NCBI GenBank assembly: GCA_946186945.1
Contig: CAMHPC010000004.1
Span: 1-48,234, forward strand
Direction of reading: 5' to 3'
Source of the DNA: an uncultured Prevotella sp.
Lineage (GTDB): Bacteria > Bacteroidota > Bacteroidia > Bacteroidales > Bacteroidaceae
DNA length: 48,234 bases
Shown here piece after piece: positions 6,629-13,933 of this stretch. Position 1 is the stretch's first letter. Each line of letters opens with the position of its first letter. A model generated the notes under the pieces. That model saw only the letters and a list, made by a program, of their open reading frames with translations, was not told the DNA's origin and ran no database searches. A program made the position numbers and the translations under genes.

Positions 6629-7981
6629 TTATATCAGACCCGACTGGTGCAGGAAGATGATGAGGATGAAGGAGGGGCACACATAGCGTACTGCCACGAG
6701 GAATATGCCATAGAAGCGTCCATGCAGCGTGCCATCGTTGGTCAGTTCATTGCGCACCACTTTCTTTGGCATACGCCAGCCCACATACAGACAGGTGAGC
6801 ATACCACCTACTGGCAATAGTATCTGCGAGGTGAAGTCGTCGAAGAAGTCCAACAGGTTCTTACCACCAACGGTGAGTCCATCTACTGCGCCCATGGACA
6901 GCGAGGAGAGCACACCTATCACGGCACACACACCGGTGATGATCCATGCGCCTTTACCTCGAGTAGTCTTAAACTCCTCATGCACGAAGGCTGTTCCTAT
7001 CTCATGCATGGAGATGGTAGAGGTGAGTGCCGCCAGGGTGAGCAGTGCGTAGAAGAGTATGCTGATGACATGACCCACTACCGGCACTGACGAGAATGCC
7101 TGGTGAAACACGTTGGGCAGGGTGATGAAAACAAGCGACGGACCGGAATCGGGCTGCACACCCACGGCAAAGGCGGCGGGGAATATCATCAGACCTGCCA
7201 GAATGGCCACTAAGGCGTCGATGATAGCCACTTGCGCGGCGGAGCGCACCAGACGCTCCTTGCGAGAGAAGTAGGAGGCATAGGTGCACAGACAACAGCA
7301 ACCCAGACTGAGTGAGAAGAATGCCTGACCCATGGCCTCGAAAAGGGTGGTGGTAGTCACTTTGCTGAAATCGGGGTGAAAAAGGAATGTAATGCCCTCG
7401 GAAGCACCGGGAAGGCTGCATGAGGCTATGACAAGTATCAAGAGCAGCACAAAGAGGGCGGGCATCATCAACTTCGCTGCACGCTCTATGCCATGGCGCA
7501 CTCCACGACGTACCACCAGATGGGTGAGGAAGAGGAACAAGAGTGCCCAACAGATGGGTAGGAAAGGCTTGCTGCTGAACTCGCTGAAATAGCGTGCCAC
7601 ATACGCACTGTCTCCTGTCACATCGCCCACTATGGATGCATAGAGATACTGCAAGCACCAACCTGCCACCACCGAATAGAAACCAAGGATGATGGTGGAT
7701 GCCAGTATGCCTATGTAGCCTGTCACAGTCCACACACTACTACCTCCGGAGGTACGATAAGCCCTGGCAGCATTGGTTCGGGCACTACGTCCCACCACAA
7801 ACTCTGCCACCATGGCAGGCACACCTATTAGAAACACAAATGCCAGGTTGATAAGTATGAAGGCAGCACCACCGTTCTCGCCGGCGGTATATGGAAAACG
7901 CCATATATTGCCCAGCCCCACGGCACTGCCGGCAGTGGCCAATATCATGCCCAACCTGCTACCGAAATTCGCTCTCTGCAT
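6629..7981 (-). CDS. Sodium-dependent symporter, NSS (SNF) family, second copy
   Basis: This is a 450-residue integral membrane protein of the neurotransmitter:sodium symporter family. The N-terminal signature SRLGMILATAGSAVGLGNIWRFPY covers helix 1, whose GSAVGLGNIWRFP segment forms the unwound sodium and substrate site. GENGGAAF in helix 2 follows. About eleven helices fit the bacterial (Tyt1-like) members. Substrates of such proteins are amino acids or related amines, and the exact one cannot be told. It follows a paralogous symporter gene by 12 nt and precedes the HhH gene by 10 nt, so the three are one operon. It differs from the upstream copy throughout, so the duplication is old. Confidence 0.92.
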   Translation of the reverse strand: MQRANFGSRLGMILATAGSAVGLGNIWRFPYTAGENGGAAFILINLAFVFLIGVPAMVAEFVVGRSARTNAARAYRTSGGSSVWTVTGYIGILASTIILGFYSVVAGWCLQYLYASIVGDVTGDSAYVARYFSEFSSKPFLPICWALLFLFLTHLVVRRGVRHGIERAAKLMMPALFVLLLILVIASCSLPGASEGITFLFHPDFSKVTTTTLFEAMGQAFFSLSLGCCCLCTYASYFSRKERLVRSAAQVAIIDALVAILAGLMIFPAAFAVGVQPDSGPSLVFITLPNVFHQAFSSVPVVGHVISILFYALLTLAALTSTISMHEIGTAFVHEEFKTTRGKGAWIITGVCAVIGVLSSLSMGAVDGLTVGGKNLLDFFDDFTSQILLPVGGMLTCLYVGWRMPKKVVRNELTNDGTLHGRFYGIFLVAVRYVCPSFILIIFLHQSGLI

Positions 7982-7993
7982 GTCGGAAAAGAT

Positions 7994-9355
7994 TTAAAAC
8001 AGTTTCAACTGATGAAGGAAGATGACAAGGATACCCAGGGGACAAACCCAGCGCACGAGGAAGAGATAGACGGCAAACAACGCGCCACGAAGGGTGCCGC
8101 CGTTGGTATATTCATCACGCACCAACCGTTTGGGCAGATACCAACCCACAAAGACACACGTGAGCAAACCGCCGATGGGCAGGAACACCTGGCCTGTGAC
8201 GAAGTCGAAGAGGTCGAAGAGCGAGGAGTCGCCTATATGCAGTCCTTCCCACGCACCCAACGAGAGTGAGCAGAGAGCACCAATGACTATGCAGGCACCT
8301 GTGACCATGGCAGCAGCACGATTGCGCGACACATGCAACTCCTCGTGCAGGAAAGCGGTACTCACCTCATGCAAAGAGATGAGTGAGGTGAGCGCTGCCA
8401 ACGACAGCAGGAGATAGAAAAGCAGGGCCATGAAAGTGCCCAACAAAGGCACGCCAGAGAATGCCTGTTCGAACACATTGGGCAAGGTGATAAACACTAA
8501 GGAGGGTCCGGAGTCAGGACTGATGCCCACGGAGAAGGCTGCGGGGAAGATGACCAGCCCGGCAAGCACTGCCACCACACAGTCTATCACGCTGATCTGC
8601 ACCGCAGTGGCCAGCAACGGCGTGCTGCGCTTGAAATAAGAGGCATACGTGCACACACAACCCATACCTATGCTGAGAGAATAGAACGCCTGACCGAGGG
8701 CAGCGAGAAACACCTCGGGGGTAATCTTGCTGAAGTCGGGATTGAGCAGGAAGGATACGCCTTTGCCTGCACCGGGAAGCAGACAAGAGGAAATCATCAC
8801 AATGAGAAGCAGGATGAATAGCGTGGGCATAAGCATCTTGGACACACGCTCGATGCCTTTCTCCACACCGCGCGACACCACTAGGTGGGTGATGACCAGA
8901 AAGGCTGCCGCCCACAGTATGGGTTGCCAAGGGTTGGCAGAGAAGTCGGAGAAATACTGCGAGAAATAATCCGGTCCGCCGTGCATCTGACCCACGGCAG
9001 TGCCAAAGACATACTGCAGGCACCAGCCCGACACCACGGAATAGTAGCCGGTGATGAGAAAGCCCGTGAGCACAGCCAGAAAACCAATCCATTTCCATGC
9101 ACTGCCCCGAGCCAGAGTGGTATAGGCACGGGCGGTATTGGAGGCACCGTGGCGACCAATGATAAATTCATTCATCATGCACGGTATACCAAGAAGCAGC
9201 ACGCAGGCTATGTAGATTATAATGAAGGCAGCACCGCCGTTCTCACCAGCCATATAAGGGAACCGCCACACATTACCCAGTCCCACAGCACTGCCTGCGG
9301 TGGCAAGTATCATACCCAACTTGCTGTTGAAGTTTACTCTCTCCTGTTTCGACAT
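7994..9355 (-). CDS. Sodium-dependent symporter, NSS (SNF) family, first copy
   Basis: This is a 453-residue NSS-family symporter. It has the helix 1 motif GSAVGLGNVWRFPYM and the helix 2 motif GENGGAAF, followed by about nine more hydrophobic helices. It should couple inward sodium flow to uptake of an amino acid or amine at the inner membrane. The start at 9355 (MSKQERVNF) was chosen because an earlier ATG at 9412 lies upstream of the -7 element at 9382-9389. It is the first gene of a leftward operon with a second symporter and the HhH protein. Its promoter is interleaved with that of the VanZ-like gene, which runs the other way. Confidence 0.92.
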   Translation of the reverse strand: MSKQERVNFNSKLGMILATAGSAVGLGNVWRFPYMAGENGGAAFIIIYIACVLLLGIPCMMNEFIIGRHGASNTARAYTTLARGSAWKWIGFLAVLTGFLITGYYSVVSGWCLQYVFGTAVGQMHGGPDYFSQYFSDFSANPWQPILWAAAFLVITHLVVSRGVEKGIERVSKMLMPTLFILLLIVMISSCLLPGAGKGVSFLLNPDFSKITPEVFLAALGQAFYSLSIGMGCVCTYASYFKRSTPLLATAVQISVIDCVVAVLAGLVIFPAAFSVGISPDSGPSLVFITLPNVFEQAFSGVPLLGTFMALLFYLLLSLAALTSLISLHEVSTAFLHEELHVSRNRAAAMVTGACIVIGALCSLSLGAWEGLHIGDSSLFDLFDFVTGQVFLPIGGLLTCVFVGWYLPKRLVRDEYTNGGTLRGALFAVYLFLVRWVCPLGILVIFLHQLKLF

Positions 9356-9377
9356 AATAGTATAGAAGTAATTTATT

Positions 9378-9413
9378 ATTGCAAAATTACAAAAATTGCT
9401 ATACCTTTGCAAC
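9378..9413. promoter_or_regulatory. Two interleaved divergent promoters
   Basis: Rightward: ATTG (9378-9381), 20 nt, TACCTTTG (9402-9409), for the VanZ-like gene. Leftward: GTTG (9410-9413 on the minus strand), 20 nt, TAATTTTG (9382-9389), for the symporter operon. The -7 of each abuts the -33 of the other, so both cannot be occupied by polymerase at once. Confidence 0.65.
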
Positions 9414-9428
9414 GAAAAAAGGGAAATA

Positions 9429-9869
9429 ATGAAGAAAGCGTTACAAATACTGCGTCACTACCCTCTCTCTTGTCTGTGTGTAGTGACCATCTGGATACTA
9501 TGTTTCTGCACACCACCCTCCACTCCACTCGACAATGTGGCATATATGGACAAGTGGACACACATAGTGATGTATATGGGCACTTGTACAGTGATGTGTG
9601 TGGAATATGTACGCAGACACCGACGCATCAACTACCTCTGCATGGCACTATGGACATGGCTGGCACCGATAGCCATGAGCGGTGTCATAGAACTGCTGCA
9701 AGCCTACTGTACGGGGGGCAGACGCAGTGGTGAGTGGCTCGACTTCGCAGCCAACTCCACCGGTGCCACCCTCGGACTGGCTATCGGTATTGCTCTGGCA
9801 GTTTGTCGCGCCAAAGGTAATAAGGGTTGTGACGCAGGTGAGAATTGTAGAAATGACGGTCGCCAGTGA
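9429..9869 (+). CDS. VanZ-like family membrane protein
   Basis: This is a 146-residue protein with about four membrane helices. It has the VanZ-like signature D47-ish KWTHIVMYMGTC in the second segment and GVIELLQAYCTGGRRSGEWLDFAANSTGA before the last helix, quoted here through its core IELLQAY...R.GEWLDFAAN. VanZ-like proteins are widespread and mostly uncharacterised. VanZ itself lowers sensitivity to teicoplanin. The ATG at 9429 is preferred to one at 9396, which lies before the promoter -7 element. The last 89 nt overlap the convergent CYTH gene, an unusually long 3' overlap. Confidence 0.8.
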   Translation: MKKALQILRHYPLSCLCVVTIWILCFCTPPSTPLDNVAYMDKWTHIVMYMGTCTVMCVEYVRRHRRINYLCMALWTWLAPIAMSGVIELLQAYCTGGRRSGEWLDFAANSTGATLGLAIGIALAVCRAKGNKGCDAGENCRNDGRQ

Positions 9870-10281
9870 CCTCGGGACCCAGGAAGTCGGGACGCTCATA
9901 CGGCTCATCCTCACTACCCAACTCCACCTCGGCGATAATCAGGCCCTCGTTGTCACCGTGAAACACGTCCACCTCAAACACATGCTCACCCACAGGCACC
10001 AGATAGCGCTCCTTGTCTATCATGCCCGACTCGCAGAGTGCAAACAGGTGCTCCGCCTCGTCCAAAGTTATCTCTTTCTCAAACTCATAGCGCGTCATGC
10101 CTCCATTGACAGAGGGACCCTTGATGGTGAGGTATGCCTTGTCATCACGAGTACGTACGCGCACAGTGGCAGTACGCGCTCCCATGTAGCCCTGACGTAT
10201 ACGACTGCAGGAAGAGGCCTGCGAGCGGAAGTCCCTGTCGTGCCTGACCAGGAACTTACGTTCTATCTCCAGTCCGCTCAT
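9781..10281 (-). CDS. CYTH domain protein
   Basis: This is a 166-residue CYTH-fold protein. The defining ExExK motif is present as LEIERKF close to the N-terminus. It is followed by paired basic and acidic strands: ATVRVRTRDDKAYLTIKG, YEFEKEIT, and EVDVFHGDNEGLIIAEVEL. These line the tunnel that binds triphosphate and metal. Family members hydrolyse triphosphates such as tripolyphosphate or thiamine triphosphate, or cyclise ATP, so short bacterial forms are usually annotated as triphosphate-tunnel enzymes. The start at 10281 gives MSGLEIERK and overlaps the stop of the 47-residue upstream gene by one base (TGATG). It belongs to the leftward acyl-CoA ligase-prfB operon. Confidence 0.88.
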   Translation of the reverse strand: MSGLEIERKFLVRHDRDFRSQASSCSRIRQGYMGARTATVRVRTRDDKAYLTIKGPSVNGGMTRYEFEKEITLDEAEHLFALCESGMIDKERYLVPVGEHVFEVDVFHGDNEGLIIAEVELGSEDEPYERPDFLGPEVTGDRHFYNSHLRHNPYYLWRDKLPEQYR

Positions 10282-10424
10282 CACGAAACGAGGCTGATGG
10301 CGTATACGGCAAAGGCTATGGCAAGCACTACCAGCACGCCGAATATCCATTTCACTACATTGCCTGCCTTCTTTTCCTGGCGGGCAGCCGCACGAGCGCG
10401 ACCTTGTTTGTTTTTGTTGCTCAT
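10281..10424 (-). CDS. 47-residue single-helix membrane peptide
   Basis: This small gene lies between prfB and the CYTH gene and encodes 47 residues. The first twenty or so are basic (MSNKNKQGRARAAARQEKK), followed by one hydrophobic helix, VVKWIFGVLVVLAIAFAVYAI. The ATG is 22 nt after the prfB stop, and its TGA overlaps the CYTH start in a TGATG. This arrangement and the topology, positive residues then a membrane helix, support a real protein with the basic end in the cytoplasm. I know no function for it. It might help anchor ribosome-associated or polyphosphate-related factors, but that is speculation. Confidence 0.7.
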   Translation of the reverse strand: MSNKNKQGRARAAARQEKKAGNVVKWIFGVLVVLAIAFAVYAISLVS

Positions 10425-10446
10425 GATATTTTAGTTTTTATCTTAG

Positions 10447-11565
10447 TTATTCTTCACTCACAGGAAACTCCATGAGATAGGCCTTGATGAAATCGTCTAT
10501 ATCACCGTTCATCACCCTGTCTACATCCGTAGTCTGATAGTTAGTGCGGTGGTCCTTCACCCTACGGTCGTCAAACACATAACTACGTATCTGCGAGCCC
10601 CATTCTATCTTCTTCTTGCCAGCCTCGATCTTTGCCTGAGCCTCCAGGCGTTTCTTCATGGCACGGTCATATAGTTGCGACTTCAGCAGACGCATAGCAT
10701 TGTTGCGGTTTTCCAACTGTTTCCTGCTCTCTGTATTCTCGATGAGTATCTCTTCCTCCTCGCCGGTGTCGGGGTCCTGATACTGGTATCTCAGGCGCAC
10801 GCCTGTCTCCACCTTGTTCACGTTCTGTCCTCCGGCACCACTGCTTCTGAAGGTGTCCCACGACACGCGTGAGGGGTCTACATACACCTCTATGGTATCA
10901 TCGACGAGTGGCGACACGAAGACTGAGGCGAAACTCGTCATGCGTTTTCCCTGTGCATTGAAGGGCGACACACGTACCAGGCGGTGCACACCGCTCTCAC
11001 TTTTCAGATATCCGTATGCATATTCGCCACCCTCTATTTCCATGGTGACACTCTTGATGCCTGCCTCGTCGCCCTCTTGCAGGTTGCTTATAGTGACGCG
11101 ATGTCCGTGAGCCTCCGCCCAGCGCATATACATACGCATGAGCATCTGCGCCCAGTCCTGACTCTCTGTGCCGCCTGCTCCGCTGTTTATCTTGAGTACG
11201 CAGTCCATGGGGTCTTCTTTCTGGCGCAGCATATTCTTCAGTTCCAGTTTCTCTATGCTTTCTATGGCCAACTGGTAGTCGCGGTCCACCTCCTCTTCCG
11301 TCACCATCTCATCGTGAAAGAAGTCGAAGGCCAGTTGCAGTTCATCTGCCCTGTCGCGCACCTCCTGATATCCCTTGAGCCATTTCTCTATATCCTTCAC
11401 TTTCTTCATCTGCTCCTGCGCCCGTTTGGGGTCGTCCCAGAAGTCGGGTGCCTGAGTGCGAAGGTCTTCCTCCTCGTATTCTATTTTCTTGCGGTCGATG
11501 TCCAGATAGCGGTACAGCGCATCTGCTCTTTCCTGCACATCCTTCAGTTGGTCGCTGGTTATCAT
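10447..11565 (-). CDS. prfB: Peptide chain release factor 2
   Basis: This 372-residue class I release factor recognises UGA and UAA. It carries the codon-recognition tripeptide SPF (HRLVRVSPFNAQGKR) and the GGQ loop (SSGAGGQNVNKVETGVRL), whose glutamine drives peptidyl-tRNA hydrolysis. Length and domain order match RF2. In many bacteria the prfB message has a UGA after codon 25 that needs a +1 frameshift. Here the equivalent site (YRYLDIDRKK) reads straight through as CTG GAC, so this copy lacks that autoregulation. It follows the acyl-CoA ligase gene by 9 nt and precedes the 47-residue membrane peptide gene. Confidence 0.96.
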   Translation of the reverse strand: MITSDQLKDVQERADALYRYLDIDRKKIEYEEEDLRTQAPDFWDDPKRAQEQMKKVKDIEKWLKGYQEVRDRADELQLAFDFFHDEMVTEEEVDRDYQLAIESIEKLELKNMLRQKEDPMDCVLKINSGAGGTESQDWAQMLMRMYMRWAEAHGHRVTISNLQEGDEAGIKSVTMEIEGGEYAYGYLKSESGVHRLVRVSPFNAQGKRMTSFASVFVSPLVDDTIEVYVDPSRVSWDTFRSSGAGGQNVNKVETGVRLRYQYQDPDTGEEEEILIENTESRKQLENRNNAMRLLKSQLYDRAMKKRLEAQAKIEAGKKKIEWGSQIRSYVFDDRRVKDHRTNYQTTDVDRVMNGDIDDFIKAYLMEFPVSEE

Positions 11566-11574
11566 ATATTCTGA

Positions 11575-13383
11575 TTATTCCTTGTACATTTCTTCTATTT
11601 CAGAAGCATAGTTTTTAATGAGCACACCCCGCTTGATCTTCAGTGTATTGGTCAGTTCGCCATTCTCCATACTGAAGGGTTTAGGCAGCACGGTGAAGCG
11701 TTTCACCTTTTCGTAACTGGCAAGCGACTGTTGCAGCGTCTCTATACGGTTGGCGAGCATCTTGTATATACGCGGATTGGCGCATAATTCCTCACGACTG
11801 GCGTATGCTATATCATGGCTCTTGGCGTATGCCTCTATCAACTCGTAGTTGGGTATGATGAGTGCCGACACGAACTTACGCTCATCGGCTATCACTGCCA
11901 CCTGTTCTATATACTTATCCACCAGCAGTTTAGACTCTATCATCTGCGGTGCTATATACTTGCCGTTGCTCGTCTTGAACAGGTCTTTGATACGTTCCTT
12001 GAGGAACAGTTCGCCATTGAGTATAAATCCTGCATCGCCGGTGTGGAAGAAGCCCTCTTCATCAAATGCCATAGCATCCAGTGCAGGGCGTTTGTAGTAG
12101 CCACAGGTAATGGTCGGGCCCTTGAGCAGCACCTCGTCATTCTCGCCTATCTTTATCTCTATACCCTCTATCGGTCTGCCCACACTGCCGATGGTGTAAG
12201 GCTGGTCGAAGCGGTCGTGGGTGACGGTAGCCAGACTCTCGGTGAGTCCGTAGCCCACCACCATGTTTATGCCGATTGAATGTACGAACTCCTCCACCTT
12301 CGGGTTTACCGTTGCACCAGCCGTGGGGAAGAAGTGGGCATTCTCCAATCCCAGTTCCTTACGTATCAGAGAGAATACCATCTTGTTGAAGAACTGATAT
12401 TTCAGGCTGACATTGAGCGGCGGGCGTTTCCCACGTGCCAGATACTCCACATTGTGCTTACGTCCGCAGCGCAGGGCACTTTTGAAGAGAGCCCGCTTGG
12501 CTCCGCTTGCCTCGTCTATCTTTGCCTGCACCCCGGCATACACTTTCTCCCAGAAGCGTGGCACAGAGCACATGCAGGTGGGGTGAGTCTCGCGCAGTGT
12601 CTCTTGTATCTCCTTAGGATAGGTATTGACTATGAGTCGTGCTCCCACGGTGATACACAGGTATGTCCACCCGCGCTCGAAGATATGTGTGTAGGGCAAG
12701 AAGTTCATCACCCTGTCGTTCTCGTTCACTGGCACGGTGGCTGCGTTGGCTTTCATGGCAGCACGATACTGTCCGTGAGTGAGTATCACACCCTTGCTGT
12801 CGCCTGTAGTTCCCGAGGTGTATAGTATATTGCAGATATCATCATCGGTGGCACTGGCTTGTCGCTGTTCCACCTCTGCCTGACGTGGATTGCCATTGCC
12901 GAGTTTCAGGAAGTCATCGAAATAGATGGCATTGGCATCCTCGGGTGCAATCTTCACATTGCTGTCGAATATTATCACACGCTCCAGCGTGGGGCAGAGA
13001 GAGAAGATACGGCGTGCCTTGTCATACTGTTCCTGTTCGCCCACGAAGAGCAGACGCACCTGAGCATCGTCTATCATGTACTGTATCTGCTGTTCACTGC
13101 TCGTGGCATAGAAGGGTATCGTGACGGCTCGTATGCCGTATGCGCCAAAGTCGGTAAACAGGCTATGAGCGGCGTTCTGTGAGAACACACCTATGTTCTC
13201 CTGTATCTCAACGTTCAGGTTGAGCAGGGCATTGCTCACCTGTTGCACACGTTGCGAGAAATAGTTCCATGTGAGGGTCTTCCATTTCGTGGAACCAAAT
13301 TCGCGGTAAGTTATGGCAGGGCGCGACCCATACTTGGCCGCCTGTTTGTGTATGAGCACCGAAAAATGACTCTTGGTCTGCAT
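11575..13383 (-). CDS. Long-chain fatty acid--CoA ligase (AMP-forming)
   Basis: This 602-residue member of the adenylate-forming superfamily is of the long-chain acyl-CoA synthetase type (FadD15/ACSL-like). The AMP-binding P-loop is ILYTSGTTGDSKGVILTH. Further motifs are VVGYGLTESLA and EGFFHTGDAGFI, with the hinge and C-terminal lysine domain following. It activates fatty acids with ATP and CoA, so that they can enter phospholipid synthesis or be degraded. It heads a leftward operon with prfB, a membrane peptide and a CYTH protein. The functional link to translation termination is not obvious. A good promoter lies 30 nt upstream. Confidence 0.93.
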   Translation of the reverse strand: MQTKSHFSVLIHKQAAKYGSRPAITYREFGSTKWKTLTWNYFSQRVQQVSNALLNLNVEIQENIGVFSQNAAHSLFTDFGAYGIRAVTIPFYATSSEQQIQYMIDDAQVRLLFVGEQEQYDKARRIFSLCPTLERVIIFDSNVKIAPEDANAIYFDDFLKLGNGNPRQAEVEQRQASATDDDICNILYTSGTTGDSKGVILTHGQYRAAMKANAATVPVNENDRVMNFLPYTHIFERGWTYLCITVGARLIVNTYPKEIQETLRETHPTCMCSVPRFWEKVYAGVQAKIDEASGAKRALFKSALRCGRKHNVEYLARGKRPPLNVSLKYQFFNKMVFSLIRKELGLENAHFFPTAGATVNPKVEEFVHSIGINMVVGYGLTESLATVTHDRFDQPYTIGSVGRPIEGIEIKIGENDEVLLKGPTITCGYYKRPALDAMAFDEEGFFHTGDAGFILNGELFLKERIKDLFKTSNGKYIAPQMIESKLLVDKYIEQVAVIADERKFVSALIIPNYELIEAYAKSHDIAYASREELCANPRIYKMLANRIETLQQSLASYEKVKRFTVLPKPFSMENGELTNTLKIKRGVLIKNYASEIEEMYKE

Positions 13384-13414
13384 GTCTCTATAATATTTTT
13401 GTTTGCAACAACTG

Positions 13415-13445
13415 CAAAGTTACTGCAAGTTGAGTGGAATGCAAA
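13415..13445 (-). promoter_or_regulatory. Promoter of the acyl-CoA ligase-prfB operon
   Basis: On the minus strand TTTG (13442-13445), 19 nt, TAACTTTG (13415-13422). The ATG lies at 13383. Confidence 0.75.
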
Positions 13446-13479
13446 ATAAATGACGAAGTTTTTTATTTTTACATGCCCG

Positions 13480-13498
13480 AAACGCAGCGTAATTTATG
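13480..13498 (+). repeat. 19-nt direct repeat, copy 1
   Basis: AAACGCAGCGTAATTTATG, identical to 13882-13900. The spacing is 402 bp start to start. Confidence 0.9.
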
Positions 13499-13519
13499 GA
13501 AAATTACTGCATAGCAATA

Positions 13520-13591
13520 TTAAAAAGTCAAATATAAAAATAAATTTATTTCAGTTTCCCTGCCTATCAGGATATCTTGTACTTGCTCCAT
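13520..13591 (-). pseudogene. Truncated 5' end of an ATPase gene
   Basis: Downstream of a perfect leftward promoter (13618-13648), an ATG at 13591 opens a 23-codon frame. It reads MEQVQDILIGRETEINLF and then runs into unrelated A+T-rich sequence and a stop at 13520. The first 18 residues match the start of Bacteroidetes archaeal-type ATPases, which begin with a short leader, (I/L)xGRExEI or similar, before a P-loop containing GRRRxGKT. The P-loop and everything after it are missing, so the rest was deleted. The match is from memory of the family and the peptide is short. Confidence 0.5.
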
Positions 13592-13617
13592 ATTGCTATA
13601 TAATAATTCTGATGCTG

Positions 13618-13648
13618 CAAAGATAATAATAATTGTCAGATTAGCAAA
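13618..13648 (-). promoter_or_regulatory. Orphan leftward promoter of the ATPase remnant
   Basis: On the minus strand TTTG (13645-13648), 19 nt, TATCTTTG (13618-13625). It is a full consensus promoter that now drives only the 23-codon remnant. Confidence 0.65.
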
Positions 13649-13881
13649 GAAAAAATACAAACTTTATCCCCAAAAGACAATAAATACTGTTGGATTTGGC
13701 GGCAAAGTGAAACTTATATTAGTCCTTCTACTATTCTTTTTTCACATAATGTAAAGAACATCGAGCTCTCAAACAGCATGGAACTGAAGTTTAACAGTCA
13801 AGGTGGGTTCATCGGATATGATACCAGTAGGTAACAGCATCTGTAGGGAAAAACTTGTACCCAACAAATCTTTCTTGGAAT

Positions 13882-13900
13882 AAACGCAGCGTAATTTATG
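13882..13900 (+). repeat. 19-nt direct repeat, copy 2
   Basis: Identical to 13480-13498. Its last three bases form an in-frame ATG (13898) upstream of the argE-like gene, but that ATG precedes the -7 element at 13910 and is not a likely start. Confidence 0.9.
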
Positions 13901-13909
13901 AAAAAGCCC

Positions 13910-13917
13910 TACTTTTG
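13910..13917 (+). promoter_or_regulatory. -7 element of the argE-like gene
   Basis: TACTTTTG fits TAnnTTTG. No TTTG lies 19-21 nt upstream, where the 19-nt repeat ends. The -33 may have been replaced when the repeat-flanked segment arrived. Confidence 0.5.
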
Positions 13918-13933
13918 CATCATGACAAACGAT

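Larger units (their letters stand above)
13384..13933. other. 550-bp gap with gene remnant and direct repeat
   Basis: A+T-rich stretch without an intact gene. It contains the ligase operon promoter, two copies of a 19-nt direct repeat (13480-13498 and 13882-13900), and a promoter plus first codons of a truncated leftward ATPase gene. The argE promoter element lies at its right end. A rightward frame without a start runs to a stop near 13836 (ending FIGYDTSR). It may be chance. Confidence 0.6.

Noticed and set aside
6629..9355. Two symporter genes as one frameshifted gene
   Set aside because: Each copy has its own start, complete helix 1 motif and full length, and the sequences differ throughout.
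13640..13838. Start-less rightward frame ending FIGYDTSR
   Set aside because: A+T-rich, without start or promoter, and no family recognised. It may be chance.
13898..13933. Start of argE at 13898
   Set aside because: It lies inside the direct repeat and before the -7 element, so it would not be in the transcript.
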